Positions 9,212-18,139 of a DNA stretch of 64,000 nucleotides are shown here, one piece after another. Within the stretch, counting starts at the first letter, position 1, and every line of letters starts with the position of its first letter. Below the pieces are notes generated by a model. The model saw only the letters and a program-made list of their open reading frames with translations. It had not been told where the DNA came from and did no database searches. A program made the position numbers and the translations under genes. Source of the stretch: Acetobacter aceti NBRC 14818 (GTDB taxonomy: Bacteria > Pseudomonadota > Alphaproteobacteria > Acetobacterales > Acetobacteraceae); NCBI RefSeq assembly GCF_000193495.2, contig NZ_AP023410.1, positions 1,054,001 to 1,118,000 of the forward strand. The letters are read 5' to 3'.

Positions 9212-10762
9212 TTACACCGCATCCAGAAGCGCCGTGAACATATCCTTCACAGCCGTGACGATTTTTGCATTCGCTGTATAGGCATTTTGCAATGCAATGA
9301 TATTGGACATCTCGTTATCCACATTGACCCCCGAAACATTCGAGACTTTGGTGGTCAAGGAAGATTGAACGGACGTAGCTGTCGTGAGACTTGCTGAGAC
9401 CGTCGATGCCACCTGCGCCTGGGCGGAGGTCAGAGAGGTCGCAAGATTGGCAAGTGTCTGGCTCCCGCTATAGCCGGTGGAAATATTCCCATCCACACCA
9501 AGCCCCGAACCTGGAGCCGCAGGAGAGTCTGATCCAAGTGTAGTCTGCAACAGGGCCAGAGCAGTATCTGTCGATCCATCCTCAGATAATGAAGATGGGT
9601 CAGCAGCAATCGCCGCGCCTACCTGAATGGTGCTGGAAAACCCTACGATACCATCAGGAGGAACGGCTGTTGTGCTTGATCCCGGCACATCACCGGAAGC
9701 GTCAGTGAACAGCTTAACCCCTTGATCGTTAAAGCGCGTCGCAAGAGTGGAGGAAAAGGAATCCAGCTGGGCCTGCATCTTCGGGTAAACATTGTCACGC
9801 AGATCAATGTTCGCGCCAAGCTCGCCACCCGTCAGATGAGATGTAAGATCAGTTGTACTGCCGACCAGCGTGATGGCCGGGATATAGCTGCTGGTATCCG
9901 AAGCCGTAATGGAAGAGGTCGCAGTGATGGTTACATCGTCTGTCGTCAATGGCCAGGTCGAGCTGGGTTCCAGCGTGGATGTTCCCGTACTATTGGAATC
10001 AGTCGTGGGATAAGTGGAAAGAATGCTGTTATTGCTATCTTTCGGGTAGGTCGGCAGCTGTGTTCCATCAGCAGTCTTGACCAGCATGTCCCCTTTGGAT
10101 GTCTCGGTATATGTAACCGACATATAGGATGAGAGATCAGACATGGCAGCGGCACGCTGGTTTTCCAGATCTGCCGTGCTCATCCCCTGCACTTTAAGTG
10201 ACATGATCTGCTTTGACAGAACACCAATCGTCGTCAGATCCGTATTCACCGATGAAATTTCAGCGGTAATTGAATCCTGTGCCGCCTGACGCTGCGCCTG
10301 ATAGGTTGACGACAAAGTATTGATGGACGAAGCCAGTGTCTGCGCATTGCTGATGACGGTACTTCTCGCCGTTGCATCGGAAGGCGTTGAAACAAGGGCC
10401 GTTATGGCATTTGAAAGATTGCCGACTTCGTCAGAGAGAGTCGCGCTTGATCCTGAATCTGAACTGGTCGATCCCTGAAGCGCCGTAATGGCGGAGAGAG
10501 AATTATTCTGCACCGTCAGCGCAGCAACTTCGGCATTCTGCGTGTACAGACTACCCTGCAGTGCGTTGTTTACGTTGCGCGTTGTCAGGCCAATCGTGAC
10601 GCCGGAGCCCGTGCCCGTCGTATCGGCAGAGTTGAGGTTTGCAACCTCTTCCACATAGCCAGTAGTGCTGGCATTGGAGACATTCTGTGACAGCACACCG
10701 AGAGCGTACTGATTGCCTTCCAGCCCGCTGGTGGCGATGGACAGGGCATTGTTCAGATCCAT
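9212..10762 (-). CDS. flgK: Flagellar hook-associated protein FlgK
   Basis: The first hook-filament junction protein. The N-terminus (MDLNNALSIATSGLEGNQ, then VLSQNVSNASTTGYVEE) is the flagellar rod/hook Flg_bb_rod signature. The C-terminus (VSGVNVDNEMSNIIALQNAYTANAKIV) is the matching Flg_bbr_C helix. The body is Ser/Thr-rich. It has 516 residues from the ATG at 10762. An upstream in-frame start at 10837 would add 25 residues ahead of the conserved N-terminus, and GGAG plus AAGG lie just before 10762. It follows flgE after a 158-base gap with no clear promoter. Confidence 0.92.
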   Translation of the reverse strand: MDLNNALSIATSGLEGNQYALGVLSQNVSNASTTGYVEEVANLNSADTTGTGSGVTIGLTTRNVNNALQGSLYTQNAEVAALTVQNNSLSAITALQGSTSSDSGSSATLSDEVGNLSNAITALVSTPSDATARSTVISNAQTLASSINTLSSTYQAQRQAAQDSITAEISSVNTDLTTIGVLSKQIMSLKVQGMSTADLENQRAAAMSDLSSYMSVTYTETSKGDMLVKTADGTQLPTYPKDSNNSILSTYPTTDSNSTGTSTLEPSSTWPLTTDDVTITATSSITASDTSSYIPAITLVGSTTDLTSHLTGGELGANIDLRDNVYPKMQAQLDSFSSTLATRFNDQGVKLFTDASGDVPGSSTTAVPPDGIVGFSSTIQVGAAIAADPSSLSEDGSTDTALALLQTTLGSDSPAAPGSGLGVDGNISTGYSGSQTLANLATSLTSAQAQVASTVSASLTTATSVQSSLTTKVSNVSGVNVDNEMSNIIALQNAYTANAKIVTAVKDMFTALLDAV

Positions 10763-10920
10763 GACCTTGAACTCCGACAAAACCTCGCCAACCAATAAAA
10801 ATGGAGCAAGGCGCACCACGTCCAAGTTTTTTGGCAACGCAGCGCTTTGTTGAACCGGGCGGGACTACCGATCTTTTGCTCAGATTACCCCACTCAGATG
10901 AAAAACAGGTTAATGAGCCG

Positions 10921-12270
10921 TTAGCGGATCATCGCAATCGTCGCCTGCAGCAAGGTGTCAGCCGTCGTGACGATCTTTGTGTTGGCTGTGTAGGCTTCCT
11001 GAGTGACGATCAGGCTGGACAGATCGGACGTCAGGTCCGTGGTGGAGGATTCTGTGGAGGATGTTTTCAGAACTCCGGTACCGTTTGAGCCCACAGTCCC
11101 GATTGTTGCGGAACCAGAAGCTGAAGTTGCCTGATAGGCCTGCCCATCAACAGCCATAAGCCCGTCCGGATTCACGAATGAAGCAAGAGCGACTTTACCA
11201 ACAAGCTGAGTGTCACCGTTACTGAAGGTCGCCATGATCGAACCGTCAGTTTCCATGGAGATACCCTGGTAAGTACCTGTCGTCACACTATCACTGGTCA
11301 GATCAGATTGTGCGTTAGTATCCGTGGTTCCAGCATTACTACCAATCGTACCCAGATTGAGGCTTATGGTCTGATCTGTAGGAGTAGCCTTCGTGGTCAG
11401 ATTTTCAGTATAAGTCAGAGGAATTGAAAGAGTTGCTGTTGACCCGGTGTAACCCGTGCCGACAACGTTACCAGTTGCATCTTTTACACTCTCAAGATTA
11501 CCGGAAGAATCAAAAGAAACTGTATACGTCAATGGTGTTGTCGAGCTGGTGTTTCCTGAACTATCTTCCCCCATTACCGACATCGTGGTGTCCGTTGAAC
11601 TAGCATTCGCTATCGTGACCTGATAAGTCGCGGTACCGCTTGCATCAGTCGTTGGCGTTCCCCACGTAACACTCAAATCATGGGACTGTCCGGTGGAATC
11701 ATAAATTGTCGTGGAATCCGGGGTTGAAGTGCTTATCCCTCCCGTTCTCGTCAGAGTAGTTGTCTCCGTAGGACGAAAGGCCACATCGGAAACCTGTATC
11801 TGAGACAGTGTAGAGCTAAGCTGGCCTGTTGTGGGATCAGCCATATAACCATTCAGATAGTAACCTGATGTATTGACCAGATAGCCATTTTTATCCTGAT
11901 AGAAATCACCATTTCGTGTAAAATACTGTTGGTTGCTGAATGATTCCTGACCGGCCGTTGCCTGCCCATTAGGCTGCGAGACATCGAAAAAGCCATTACC
12001 GGAAATCGCAACAGCAAGCGTGTTCGTGCTGGCTGCAATCGTACCTTGCTGCTGGGTCTGTGAAGTTGTGTAAGCTGATACACCGTCAGAAACAGCCTGC
12101 CCCTGCGCATAAGAAGCAAGATTATTGGAAACCGTGTCCTGAAAACTGGTTTCCGACGCCTTGTATCCGACAGTCTGGGAGTTGGCGATATTATTACTGA
12201 GATTTGTAAAAGCTGTTGACTGAGCATTGATACCTGCAACAGCCGTTGTAAGGGAATTGAAAATCGACAT
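10921..12270 (-). CDS. flgE: Flagellar hook protein FlgE
   Basis: The structural subunit of the flagellar hook, 449 residues. The N-terminal rod/hook helix (MSIFNSLTTAVAGINAQS, NLSNNIANSQTVGYKAS) and C-terminal helix (DLSSLIVTQEAYTANTKIVTTADTLLQATI) are both present. The middle holds FlgE-type D1/D2 beta-rich domains, with TRNGDFYQDKNGYLVNTSGYYLNGY as a clear hook motif. AGGAG lies five bases before the start. A sigma-54 promoter match (12333-12348, minus strand) lies about 60 bases upstream. This is probably the first gene of flgE-flgK-flgL. Confidence 0.94.
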   Translation of the reverse strand: MSIFNSLTTAVAGINAQSTAFTNLSNNIANSQTVGYKASETSFQDTVSNNLASYAQGQAVSDGVSAYTTSQTQQQGTIAASTNTLAVAISGNGFFDVSQPNGQATAGQESFSNQQYFTRNGDFYQDKNGYLVNTSGYYLNGYMADPTTGQLSSTLSQIQVSDVAFRPTETTTLTRTGGISTSTPDSTTIYDSTGQSHDLSVTWGTPTTDASGTATYQVTIANASSTDTTMSVMGEDSSGNTSSTTPLTYTVSFDSSGNLESVKDATGNVVGTGYTGSTATLSIPLTYTENLTTKATPTDQTISLNLGTIGSNAGTTDTNAQSDLTSDSVTTGTYQGISMETDGSIMATFSNGDTQLVGKVALASFVNPDGLMAVDGQAYQATSASGSATIGTVGSNGTGVLKTSSTESSTTDLTSDLSSLIVTQEAYTANTKIVTTADTLLQATIAMIR

Positions 12271-12332
12271 GGATCACTCCTAAAGGGCGGCCCCGGCAGC
12301 GCGGCGCCGACGACCTCAACACCCCTTATCCA

Positions 12333-12348
12333 TGCAGAAAGCGTGCCA
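12333..12348 (-). promoter_or_regulatory. Sigma-54 (-24/-12) promoter for flgE
   Basis: The minus strand reads TGGCACGCTTTCTGCA. The GG and GC dinucleotides are exactly ten bases apart and the -24 block TGGCAC is perfect. The expected transcription start is about 12 bases further, about 50 bases before the flgE ATG. Confidence 0.75.
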
Positions 12349-12686
12349 ACCTTCACCCAATCACGATTTTTTATCGAAGTTAATAAACACTCCCGGAAAC
12401 CTGCGGGAATCTTGCATGATATTTACTTTTCTTTTTTTCGTTTATTGGCTGCTGAAAAAGACACATTACGGCAAACCGGCACATTTTGCCGACCAAGGCA
12501 TTTTTGTTCCTGTATGAGGCAGATATTTCGCTGCCAATTTATTGCCGCATCCATCTCACTACAAATCCTTTTCATTTCATCCAACCATATGAATTTTATA
12601 AAAACACAATAAATTCAATAAATTATAGAAAAATCATAGCAAAAAATCGATGCCAAACACCCATAAAAAGATTGATCAGTCGAAGT

Positions 12687-12702
12687 TGGCCCGAAAGTTG
12701 CA
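12687..12702 (+). promoter_or_regulatory. Sigma-54 (-24/-12) promoter for fliK
   Basis: TGGCCCGAAAGTTGCA matches the consensus with correct GG-N10-GC spacing and a perfect TTGCA -12 block. It lies 36 bases before the fliK start. Confidence 0.75.
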
Positions 12703-12738
12703 TCTATTCTCATTGCATAATTCGACTGGGATTAAGTC

Positions 12739-15123
12739 ATGGCAAGTCTGGTGACATCGTTGCTTACAGAAACCGCCCCCAAAATGACCAAGACAACCAA
12801 GGTCACATCCGGAAAGTCCGTGTCTTCTGCTGCGACATCCCAACGCCCCCTGTCTTCTGCCCAATCATCGACAGGCGATCAGGCTGAAACCGGAACGCAG
12901 TCCACATTCGGCGATCATATGGCGCGCCAGACCGCCAGTCTGCCGCACAATTCCCAATCCCGGAACAGGCCGGCAAATTCTGCCCAGTTACAGACATCAA
13001 GCGCCTCCTCCCAATCGCTGGAACAGAATGAAGACGCGCAGGTATCGTCTGACAACACAACATCAGCCGATAATACGTCCCTGTCACTTTCCGCCATCAA
13101 CATGGCACAGGAAGACGCCGCAGAAAAAGCGAAAGCCCTGACAGCGGATGCAACTGCCACCATCGCAGCTAGCCAGTCTTCATTGTCTTCCGCTACAGAA
13201 AACAGTTCTTCAGCTTCCACTGTCAGCAGCGCTGTGACTGACGGTAGCCATAAACCAACTGACAGTCGATCAACCAAAAATCAGCACCCGGAAAAGCTGA
13301 CCAGCTCTGAAAATACGACAAATGACAGCAGCAGCCAGACGCTACCGCCCTCAGATACAACGCTGGAACTGGCAGCCCTGAGCGTTTACCAGCCGTCATT
13401 CTCTCCCTCAGAAACACCTGCCACACTCTCCGGCAATGAAGATCAGACAACTCTTTCTCCATTGTCTGCGCAGGAAATCGCTGTTCCTTCATCATTTGCT
13501 TCCAGTTCCGTGTCAGAAAACACTTCGATGACGGCAAAGGCTGTCCGTAATATACTTTCAGGCACCGATGCCTCTCTCTCCGGAGAGGCATCGTCAAGTA
13601 ACGCGAAAGCAGAAGCGCCTGGTCAGCCCAACTCCGTGGTTGACTCAAAAAATTCCGACACGGCCAGTTATCTTCGTAATGTTTCTGTAAGCGATGTTCT
13701 CGCTCAGACAGTACAGAATGAAATGACGGGCAACCAGACGGCGAGCAGCAAGAGCACAGACACACAACCAGCGAGGCCAACAAACAGCGCTACCACTGAC
13801 ACTCAAACGAGGGACTACAAAACAGTCCTGACAATGCCTGCTGATATAAAAGTCAGTTCAATTTCCGACACCAGCGGCGCCTCATTCTTTCATGATGACG
13901 TCCGCCCTACGAGCGTAACCAGTTTCAGCCAGATCCAGTCGTTGCAGGATATTGCCACCACATCGGTCAATACTGAAACAAACAGACAATCTCTTTCAAA
14001 CAACACACAGTCACTTCCACAAACCAAGACTGAAGCAACACCTGCCCCTGTTGCCGATCCTGCTCAGAATGTTCCGGTTCAGCCGACGGTCGTGTCCACA
14101 AATACATTGACCAGTCAACCGGAGACGGCCTCCGCTATCCAGAACAGCAAAACCGCCAGCACTGATGCTGGGCAGTCAACAGATACATCCGCACAAGTGC
14201 AGATGGCCTGGAATCCTGCTCCTGTCACCTCGACGCCCTCCGCAGGGAAAGTCACTGCAAGCAGGACATCCCCGCTGGACGATCGCACATCAGGACGCAC
14301 AGACATTTCCAACGCTGCGCAGGCACAGACCGCGCCAGTCGAACCGCAGACAGATGACGTAGCGTCTTCCACCACTTCAGAGAAAACGTCTGCAGATCAG
14401 CAAGGCAACAAAGACGATAACAGAAACTCTGATCAGCACACGTCATCTGATCGGTCTCTGACCGCAAACATGACACTGCCACAGACCTATAACGAGGCCG
14501 CACCCTTTTCTGAACAGCTGGTCGCCAGCACAGCGAGTGACGCCTCTTCTCCTGCCTCCACCACTACACAGGCATCAGCAACGACCTCGTCTTCCTCCAT
14601 CGACACAGCTGCCGCATCCGACGCCAGTTCAACAGCCCTTAATCTGACAGTTGCTCTGCAAAATGATGATCAGACACCGCTCCATGTCACCATTGACAAG
14701 TCCGACAAGTCTGACGGACTGAATATTCACATTGGCGCAGACGGTCTCACGACCCTGAACGAGCTGCAGAACCATAAACACGAACTGGTTCATGCTCTGG
14801 AAAATGCGGGCATCTCAACTGCTGGATCACAGATTTCATTCGGTCTTGCCGATAACAATGCCGATTCATCCTTCTCGCAAAACCATCAGTCTCAGCAATC
14901 ACCACAGGATAACAGCACGAACACGACTGCTGGATCTTCAGATTTTGCAAACGCTTTTGGCGGTACACTCTCTGGAAACAGTAACGGAGACGGCTCCAGA
15001 AACAGCTGGAGTGCGGCCGCCACACCCATGACCTCAACCACGGCTTCAGACGCCGATGACACCAGCGATCAGACTTACGCCCTGACTGCCCTGCGGACAG
15101 GCTCAGTCAACATCACAGCCTGA
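12739..15123 (+). CDS. fliK: Flagellar hook-length control protein FliK
   Basis: The molecular ruler and substrate-specificity switch of the flagellar export apparatus. It has 794 residues, most of them low-complexity Ser/Thr/Ala/Gln/Asp sequence with very few hydrophobic runs, as expected of a secreted, largely unfolded ruler. The recognisable part is the C-terminal Flg_hook domain at about 635-715 (LNLTVALQNDDQTPLHVTID, then GLNIHIGADGLTTLNELQNHKHELVHALENAGI). The long ruler would predict a long hook, though this has not been tested here. flgD follows 11 bases after the stop. Confidence 0.88.
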   Translation: MASLVTSLLTETAPKMTKTTKVTSGKSVSSAATSQRPLSSAQSSTGDQAETGTQSTFGDHMARQTASLPHNSQSRNRPANSAQLQTSSASSQSLEQNEDAQVSSDNTTSADNTSLSLSAINMAQEDAAEKAKALTADATATIAASQSSLSSATENSSSASTVSSAVTDGSHKPTDSRSTKNQHPEKLTSSENTTNDSSSQTLPPSDTTLELAALSVYQPSFSPSETPATLSGNEDQTTLSPLSAQEIAVPSSFASSSVSENTSMTAKAVRNILSGTDASLSGEASSSNAKAEAPGQPNSVVDSKNSDTASYLRNVSVSDVLAQTVQNEMTGNQTASSKSTDTQPARPTNSATTDTQTRDYKTVLTMPADIKVSSISDTSGASFFHDDVRPTSVTSFSQIQSLQDIATTSVNTETNRQSLSNNTQSLPQTKTEATPAPVADPAQNVPVQPTVVSTNTLTSQPETASAIQNSKTASTDAGQSTDTSAQVQMAWNPAPVTSTPSAGKVTASRTSPLDDRTSGRTDISNAAQAQTAPVEPQTDDVASSTTSEKTSADQQGNKDDNRNSDQHTSSDRSLTANMTLPQTYNEAAPFSEQLVASTASDASSPASTTTQASATTSSSSIDTAAASDASSTALNLTVALQNDDQTPLHVTIDKSDKSDGLNIHIGADGLTTLNELQNHKHELVHALENAGISTAGSQISFGLADNNADSSFSQNHQSQQSPQDNSTNTTAGSSDFANAFGGTLSGNSNGDGSRNSWSAAATPMTSTTASDADDTSDQTYALTALRTGSVNITA

Positions 15124-15134
15124 AAGAACCGGAT

Positions 15135-15938
15135 ATGACAACGACAGTAGCAACTTCATCCTCTTCAACTTCGCTTCTTTCATCTGCGGTCAATGCGTCC
15201 CAGTCTGCAGCCTCCGTCAATGCCGCCGCCAACACCGCAGCCTCCTCCACAACGGCGACCGATACCAGCACAAGCGCTCTCTCCTCGCTCACCAGCAACT
15301 TCAACACGTTCCTCACCCTGCTCACCACACAGCTCAAGAATCAGGATCCGAGCAGCCCGATGAGCAGCGATACGTTCACCTCCGAACTCGCCCAGTTCGC
15401 AAGCGTGGAACAGCAGGTTGATACCAACACCAACCTGAAAACACTGATTTCCCTAACGCAGGATGGTCAGCAGTCGACCGATATGTCACTGGTCGGCAAA
15501 ACCGCGGTCGCGACCACAAGCGAACTGCCGCTGCAAAACGGCAGCAGCAGCGTTTCCTTTAACGCGACGACCGAAGAACCGATTGCGATTGCCGTCACCG
15601 ACAGCAACGGCAATGTCGTCAAGACAGCTGAGCTTACCTCCACTGTCGGCACCAACACATGGACATGGAACGGCACCAGCGATAGCGGAGCCCAGCTCAG
15701 CGACGGTTCCTACAACATCGCCGTGCAGACGGCGGACACGTCAGGCAATACCTCCGACGTTCCATTTACCGTCACAGGCACTGTTACAGGCGTCACCCGC
15801 AATGGCAGCTCGATCTACGTCAATATGGGGGACAGCACGATCGACATGTCGGACGTCAACTCGTTCTCCGACACGTCGAGTCCCAGCACGACTTCGACGT
15901 CGTCTACATCGTCAGACTCTTCCTCTACCTCAAGCTGA
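15135..15938 (+). CDS. flgD: Flagellar hook capping protein FlgD
   Basis: The scaffold at the tip of the growing hook, needed for FlgE polymerisation and discarded afterwards. It has 267 residues. The N-terminal FlgD signature (FLTLLTTQLKNQDPSSPMSSDTFTSELAQFASVEQQ) is intact, followed by the FlgD Ig-like and tudor-like regions (DSNGNVVKTAELTSTVGTNTWTWNG). The C-terminus is a run of about 30 Ser/Thr/Asp residues with no clear role. It is co-transcribed with fliK. Confidence 0.94.
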   Translation: MTTTVATSSSSTSLLSSAVNASQSAASVNAAANTAASSTTATDTSTSALSSLTSNFNTFLTLLTTQLKNQDPSSPMSSDTFTSELAQFASVEQQVDTNTNLKTLISLTQDGQQSTDMSLVGKTAVATTSELPLQNGSSSVSFNATTEEPIAIAVTDSNGNVVKTAELTSTVGTNTWTWNGTSDSGAQLSDGSYNIAVQTADTSGNTSDVPFTVTGTVTGVTRNGSSIYVNMGDSTIDMSDVNSFSDTSSPSTTSTSSTSSDSSSTSS

Positions 15939-15950
15939 TGATGGAGCGAA

Positions 15951-15987
15951 GCAGGGTCTTTTCCACAGATCAGACCCTGCCTGTTTC
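15951..15987 (+). terminator. Hairpin after flgD (first of two)
   Basis: GCAGGGTCT (15951-15959) pairs with AGACCCTGC (15972-15980), followed by CTGTTTC. The stem is strong and the U-tract weak. Confidence 0.5.
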
Positions 15988-16016
15988 AGGCATAAGTTGC
16001 ATACGGGATTGTGGAA

Positions 16017-16044
16017 ACCGGCTCTTTTCAGAGAGCCGGTTTTT
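16017..16044 (+). terminator. Rho-independent terminator of fliK-flgD
   Basis: ACCGGCTCT (16017-16025) pairs with AGAGCCGGT (16032-16040), followed by TTTTC. It lies about 80 bases past the flgD stop. Confidence 0.75.
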
Positions 16045-16147
16045 CAGAAGCCCTTTCAGACGTGAGCCTCTCCTGAAACGCATCTGCGCTCTATAATCTG
16101 TCCCGCAAGCAGACTTCTGAAACAGCTTGGCAGAACATACAGACTAC

Positions 16148-16354
16148 TTACTCGTCCTCTCCAAGCACCTCACGGGCGCGCCGGACAATCGTTTCATACT
16201 CTTCATCAGACAGCTCTCCCCGATGATAAAACTCGCTGGCACGGGCAAGCGCATCTCTGGCATGACTTTTGTCGGGAATGGGATAGCGCCTTCCCGGCAA
16301 GGCAAAGGCACTGTCAGGAAGCGCATCGCGCTCGGCTTGTGTCAGACGTGACAT
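16148..16354 (-). CDS. Small conserved protein, DUF6582-like
   Basis: A 68-residue acidic/basic soluble protein. The segment LPDSAFALPGRRYPIPDKSHARDALARASEF resembles the short domain (ALPDSxFAxPxxRxYPIxDxxHARxAL) found in phage-related and small bacterial proteins. Function is unknown. The start at 16354 has GGAGG six bases before it; an in-frame start at 16426 would add an unrelated N-terminus. The C-terminal part (SDEEYETIVRRAREVLGEDE) is predicted helical. Confidence 0.7.
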   Translation of the reverse strand: MSRLTQAERDALPDSAFALPGRRYPIPDKSHARDALARASEFYHRGELSDEEYETIVRRAREVLGEDE

Positions 16355-16504
16355 GGCGATCCTCCAGAAAAAACGCTCGTCTGAAATCATTCCACCAACG
16401 ATCCCGGACTTGAGCGAAAGCTGCACCTCAGACCTTAAACAGGCAAGTCATGTGCCGCTTTGATATGACCCCTGTTTCTGTCGCAACAATTGCATGTCAG
16501 CTTT

Positions 16505-17977
16505 TCAGGAGGATCCATCTTTCGCACACAGATCTCCCTCATCCATTTCATCAAGATCCGCCATGGCAGCTTCCGCGCTCTGCGTCGGCACATCACTGGC
16601 CCGGACATCCATTCTCTGCATCGGTGCCGTAACAACGCCGGGAGCCGACAATCCGTGCACGACGCGGAAAGCGACAATGATCGCCAACCCGCCGAAAAGC
16701 ACGCTGCCCGCAGCCTGACCAATCTGCACACCCAGCGCTCCAAATCCGGCTCCATACGCCACAAAGGGGATCGTTCCCAATGTTGCGCGCCCCCAGTTAA
16801 ACAGGGTCGAATAAAGCGGGTGGCCAAGATTGTTGAACACCGTATTGGCGACAAAAAGCATACCGACAAACAGATAGCCCAACACCGTCCACGAACAGAA
16901 CAGATGGATCAGCGCGGCACCATCTCCCTGAAGATGAAAGCCCTCCGTCAGCAGATTCTGCGAGAGCGCCAGCACGCCCCAGGTGCAGGCGACGCATCCC
17001 ACCACAATCTTGAGAGAAGCGACCAGCACCTCCCGCACACGGTCCAGCTTGCCCGCTCCAAGGTTCTGCGAAATGATCGGTCCAACCGCGCCCGTCAGAG
17101 CGAAAACCATGGCGAACGCCACGACGACAATCCTCTCGACTGCTGTCTGACCACTGACCGCCTCAAGACCGAACTGCGCCATCCGCTCAGTGACGTAGGC
17201 TCCCCCCACCGGGGTCGCCAGATTTGTCAGAATGGCCGGAATGGCAATCCCCGCGACACGACGGCTATCGCCCCATATAGCAACGGGTTTAGGCCATTCG
17301 AGCATTCCGTGCAGACTTGCGCCCCGCCATCCGAGAACGAGAACCGCCCCACGCGCAAGGATCGTGCTGATGGCGGCTCCCACAAGCCCTTCCCTGAATC
17401 CGAGAATCAGGATCGGGTCCAGAATGGCAGTGAGGATTGCCCCAGCAAGGGTGACATTCATGGAGCGTTTTGCATCTCCGACTGCCCGCATCAGTGCCGA
17501 GGCGGACATGCCGAGCGAAATCAGTGGCAGAAAGGGAGACGTCAGATAGATGTAGAGAGCCGCCTGGTCGAGCGCCTCACCAGATGCGCCCAGCAGCGAG
17601 AGGATGGGACGCGCCAGAAGAGCCGTCACGATCCCCACCATCGCCGTAAGCACGAGATTGGTCAGCATGAATGAGGAAGCGATCCGTCGTGCCCGATAGA
17701 AGCTGCCGCCGCCGATCTCCCGGCCCACGCAGGCGCCAAGTCCAATAGTCAGACCGATGGACACCGCGATCTGGATACCGCCCACGGCGCCGGCAAAGCC
17801 GATTGCAGCCGTCAGGGCCGGCACACCGAGATGAGCGATATAGATCATGTTCAGCATATCGACGGCGAACACAGCCATCAGCCCGATAGCGCCGGTTCCC
17901 GCCATAACGAGAACGTGCCGCATAATGCTGCCGACCACGAAACACGCCTTTTGTCTCGGCACTGGTCTTCCGTTCAT
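16505..17977 (-). CDS. MATE family efflux transporter
   Basis: A multidrug and toxic-compound extrusion family antiporter in the inner membrane, 490 residues with about twelve hydrophobic segments in two related halves. Family features include VDMLNMIYIAHLGVPALTAAIGFAG near the first helix and VGPIISQNLGAGKLDRVREV after the sixth. Substrate cannot be read from sequence. The last 50 residues are a polar cytoplasmic tail. AGGA precedes the ATG at 17977. Confidence 0.9.
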   Translation of the reverse strand: MNGRPVPRQKACFVVGSIMRHVLVMAGTGAIGLMAVFAVDMLNMIYIAHLGVPALTAAIGFAGAVGGIQIAVSIGLTIGLGACVGREIGGGSFYRARRIASSFMLTNLVLTAMVGIVTALLARPILSLLGASGEALDQAALYIYLTSPFLPLISLGMSASALMRAVGDAKRSMNVTLAGAILTAILDPILILGFREGLVGAAISTILARGAVLVLGWRGASLHGMLEWPKPVAIWGDSRRVAGIAIPAILTNLATPVGGAYVTERMAQFGLEAVSGQTAVERIVVVAFAMVFALTGAVGPIISQNLGAGKLDRVREVLVASLKIVVGCVACTWGVLALSQNLLTEGFHLQGDGAALIHLFCSWTVLGYLFVGMLFVANTVFNNLGHPLYSTLFNWGRATLGTIPFVAYGAGFGALGVQIGQAAGSVLFGGLAIIVAFRVVHGLSAPGVVTAPMQRMDVRASDVPTQSAEAAMADLDEMDEGDLCAKDGSS

Positions 17978-18139
17978 TCAGATCCTGCGGGTCGGACTTT
18001 ATAATACTGCGCCCGCTCTCGCCGCAGTATGGCATGACCGGACTGCAACGCGAATGCCGAACGTCTATCACAAAAACATTTATATTCCGTGGCGGACTGT
18101 CACGGAGAAACCGGGAGGACAACTCCGGCAGAAAGGATG

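Larger units (their letters stand above)
12271..12738. other. Divergent flagellar regulatory region
   Basis: There is no gene between flgE (leftward) and fliK (rightward). The 468 bases are AT-rich in the middle and contain one sigma-54 promoter match near each end, facing outward. The space between them (about 12350-12686) could hold activator (NtrC/FlbD-type) binding sites shared by both. Confidence 0.6.

Noticed and set aside
16490-17674. 394-codon rightward open frame
   Set aside because: Antisense to the MATE transporter; Arg/His/Gln-rich composition typical of a reverse-strand shadow.
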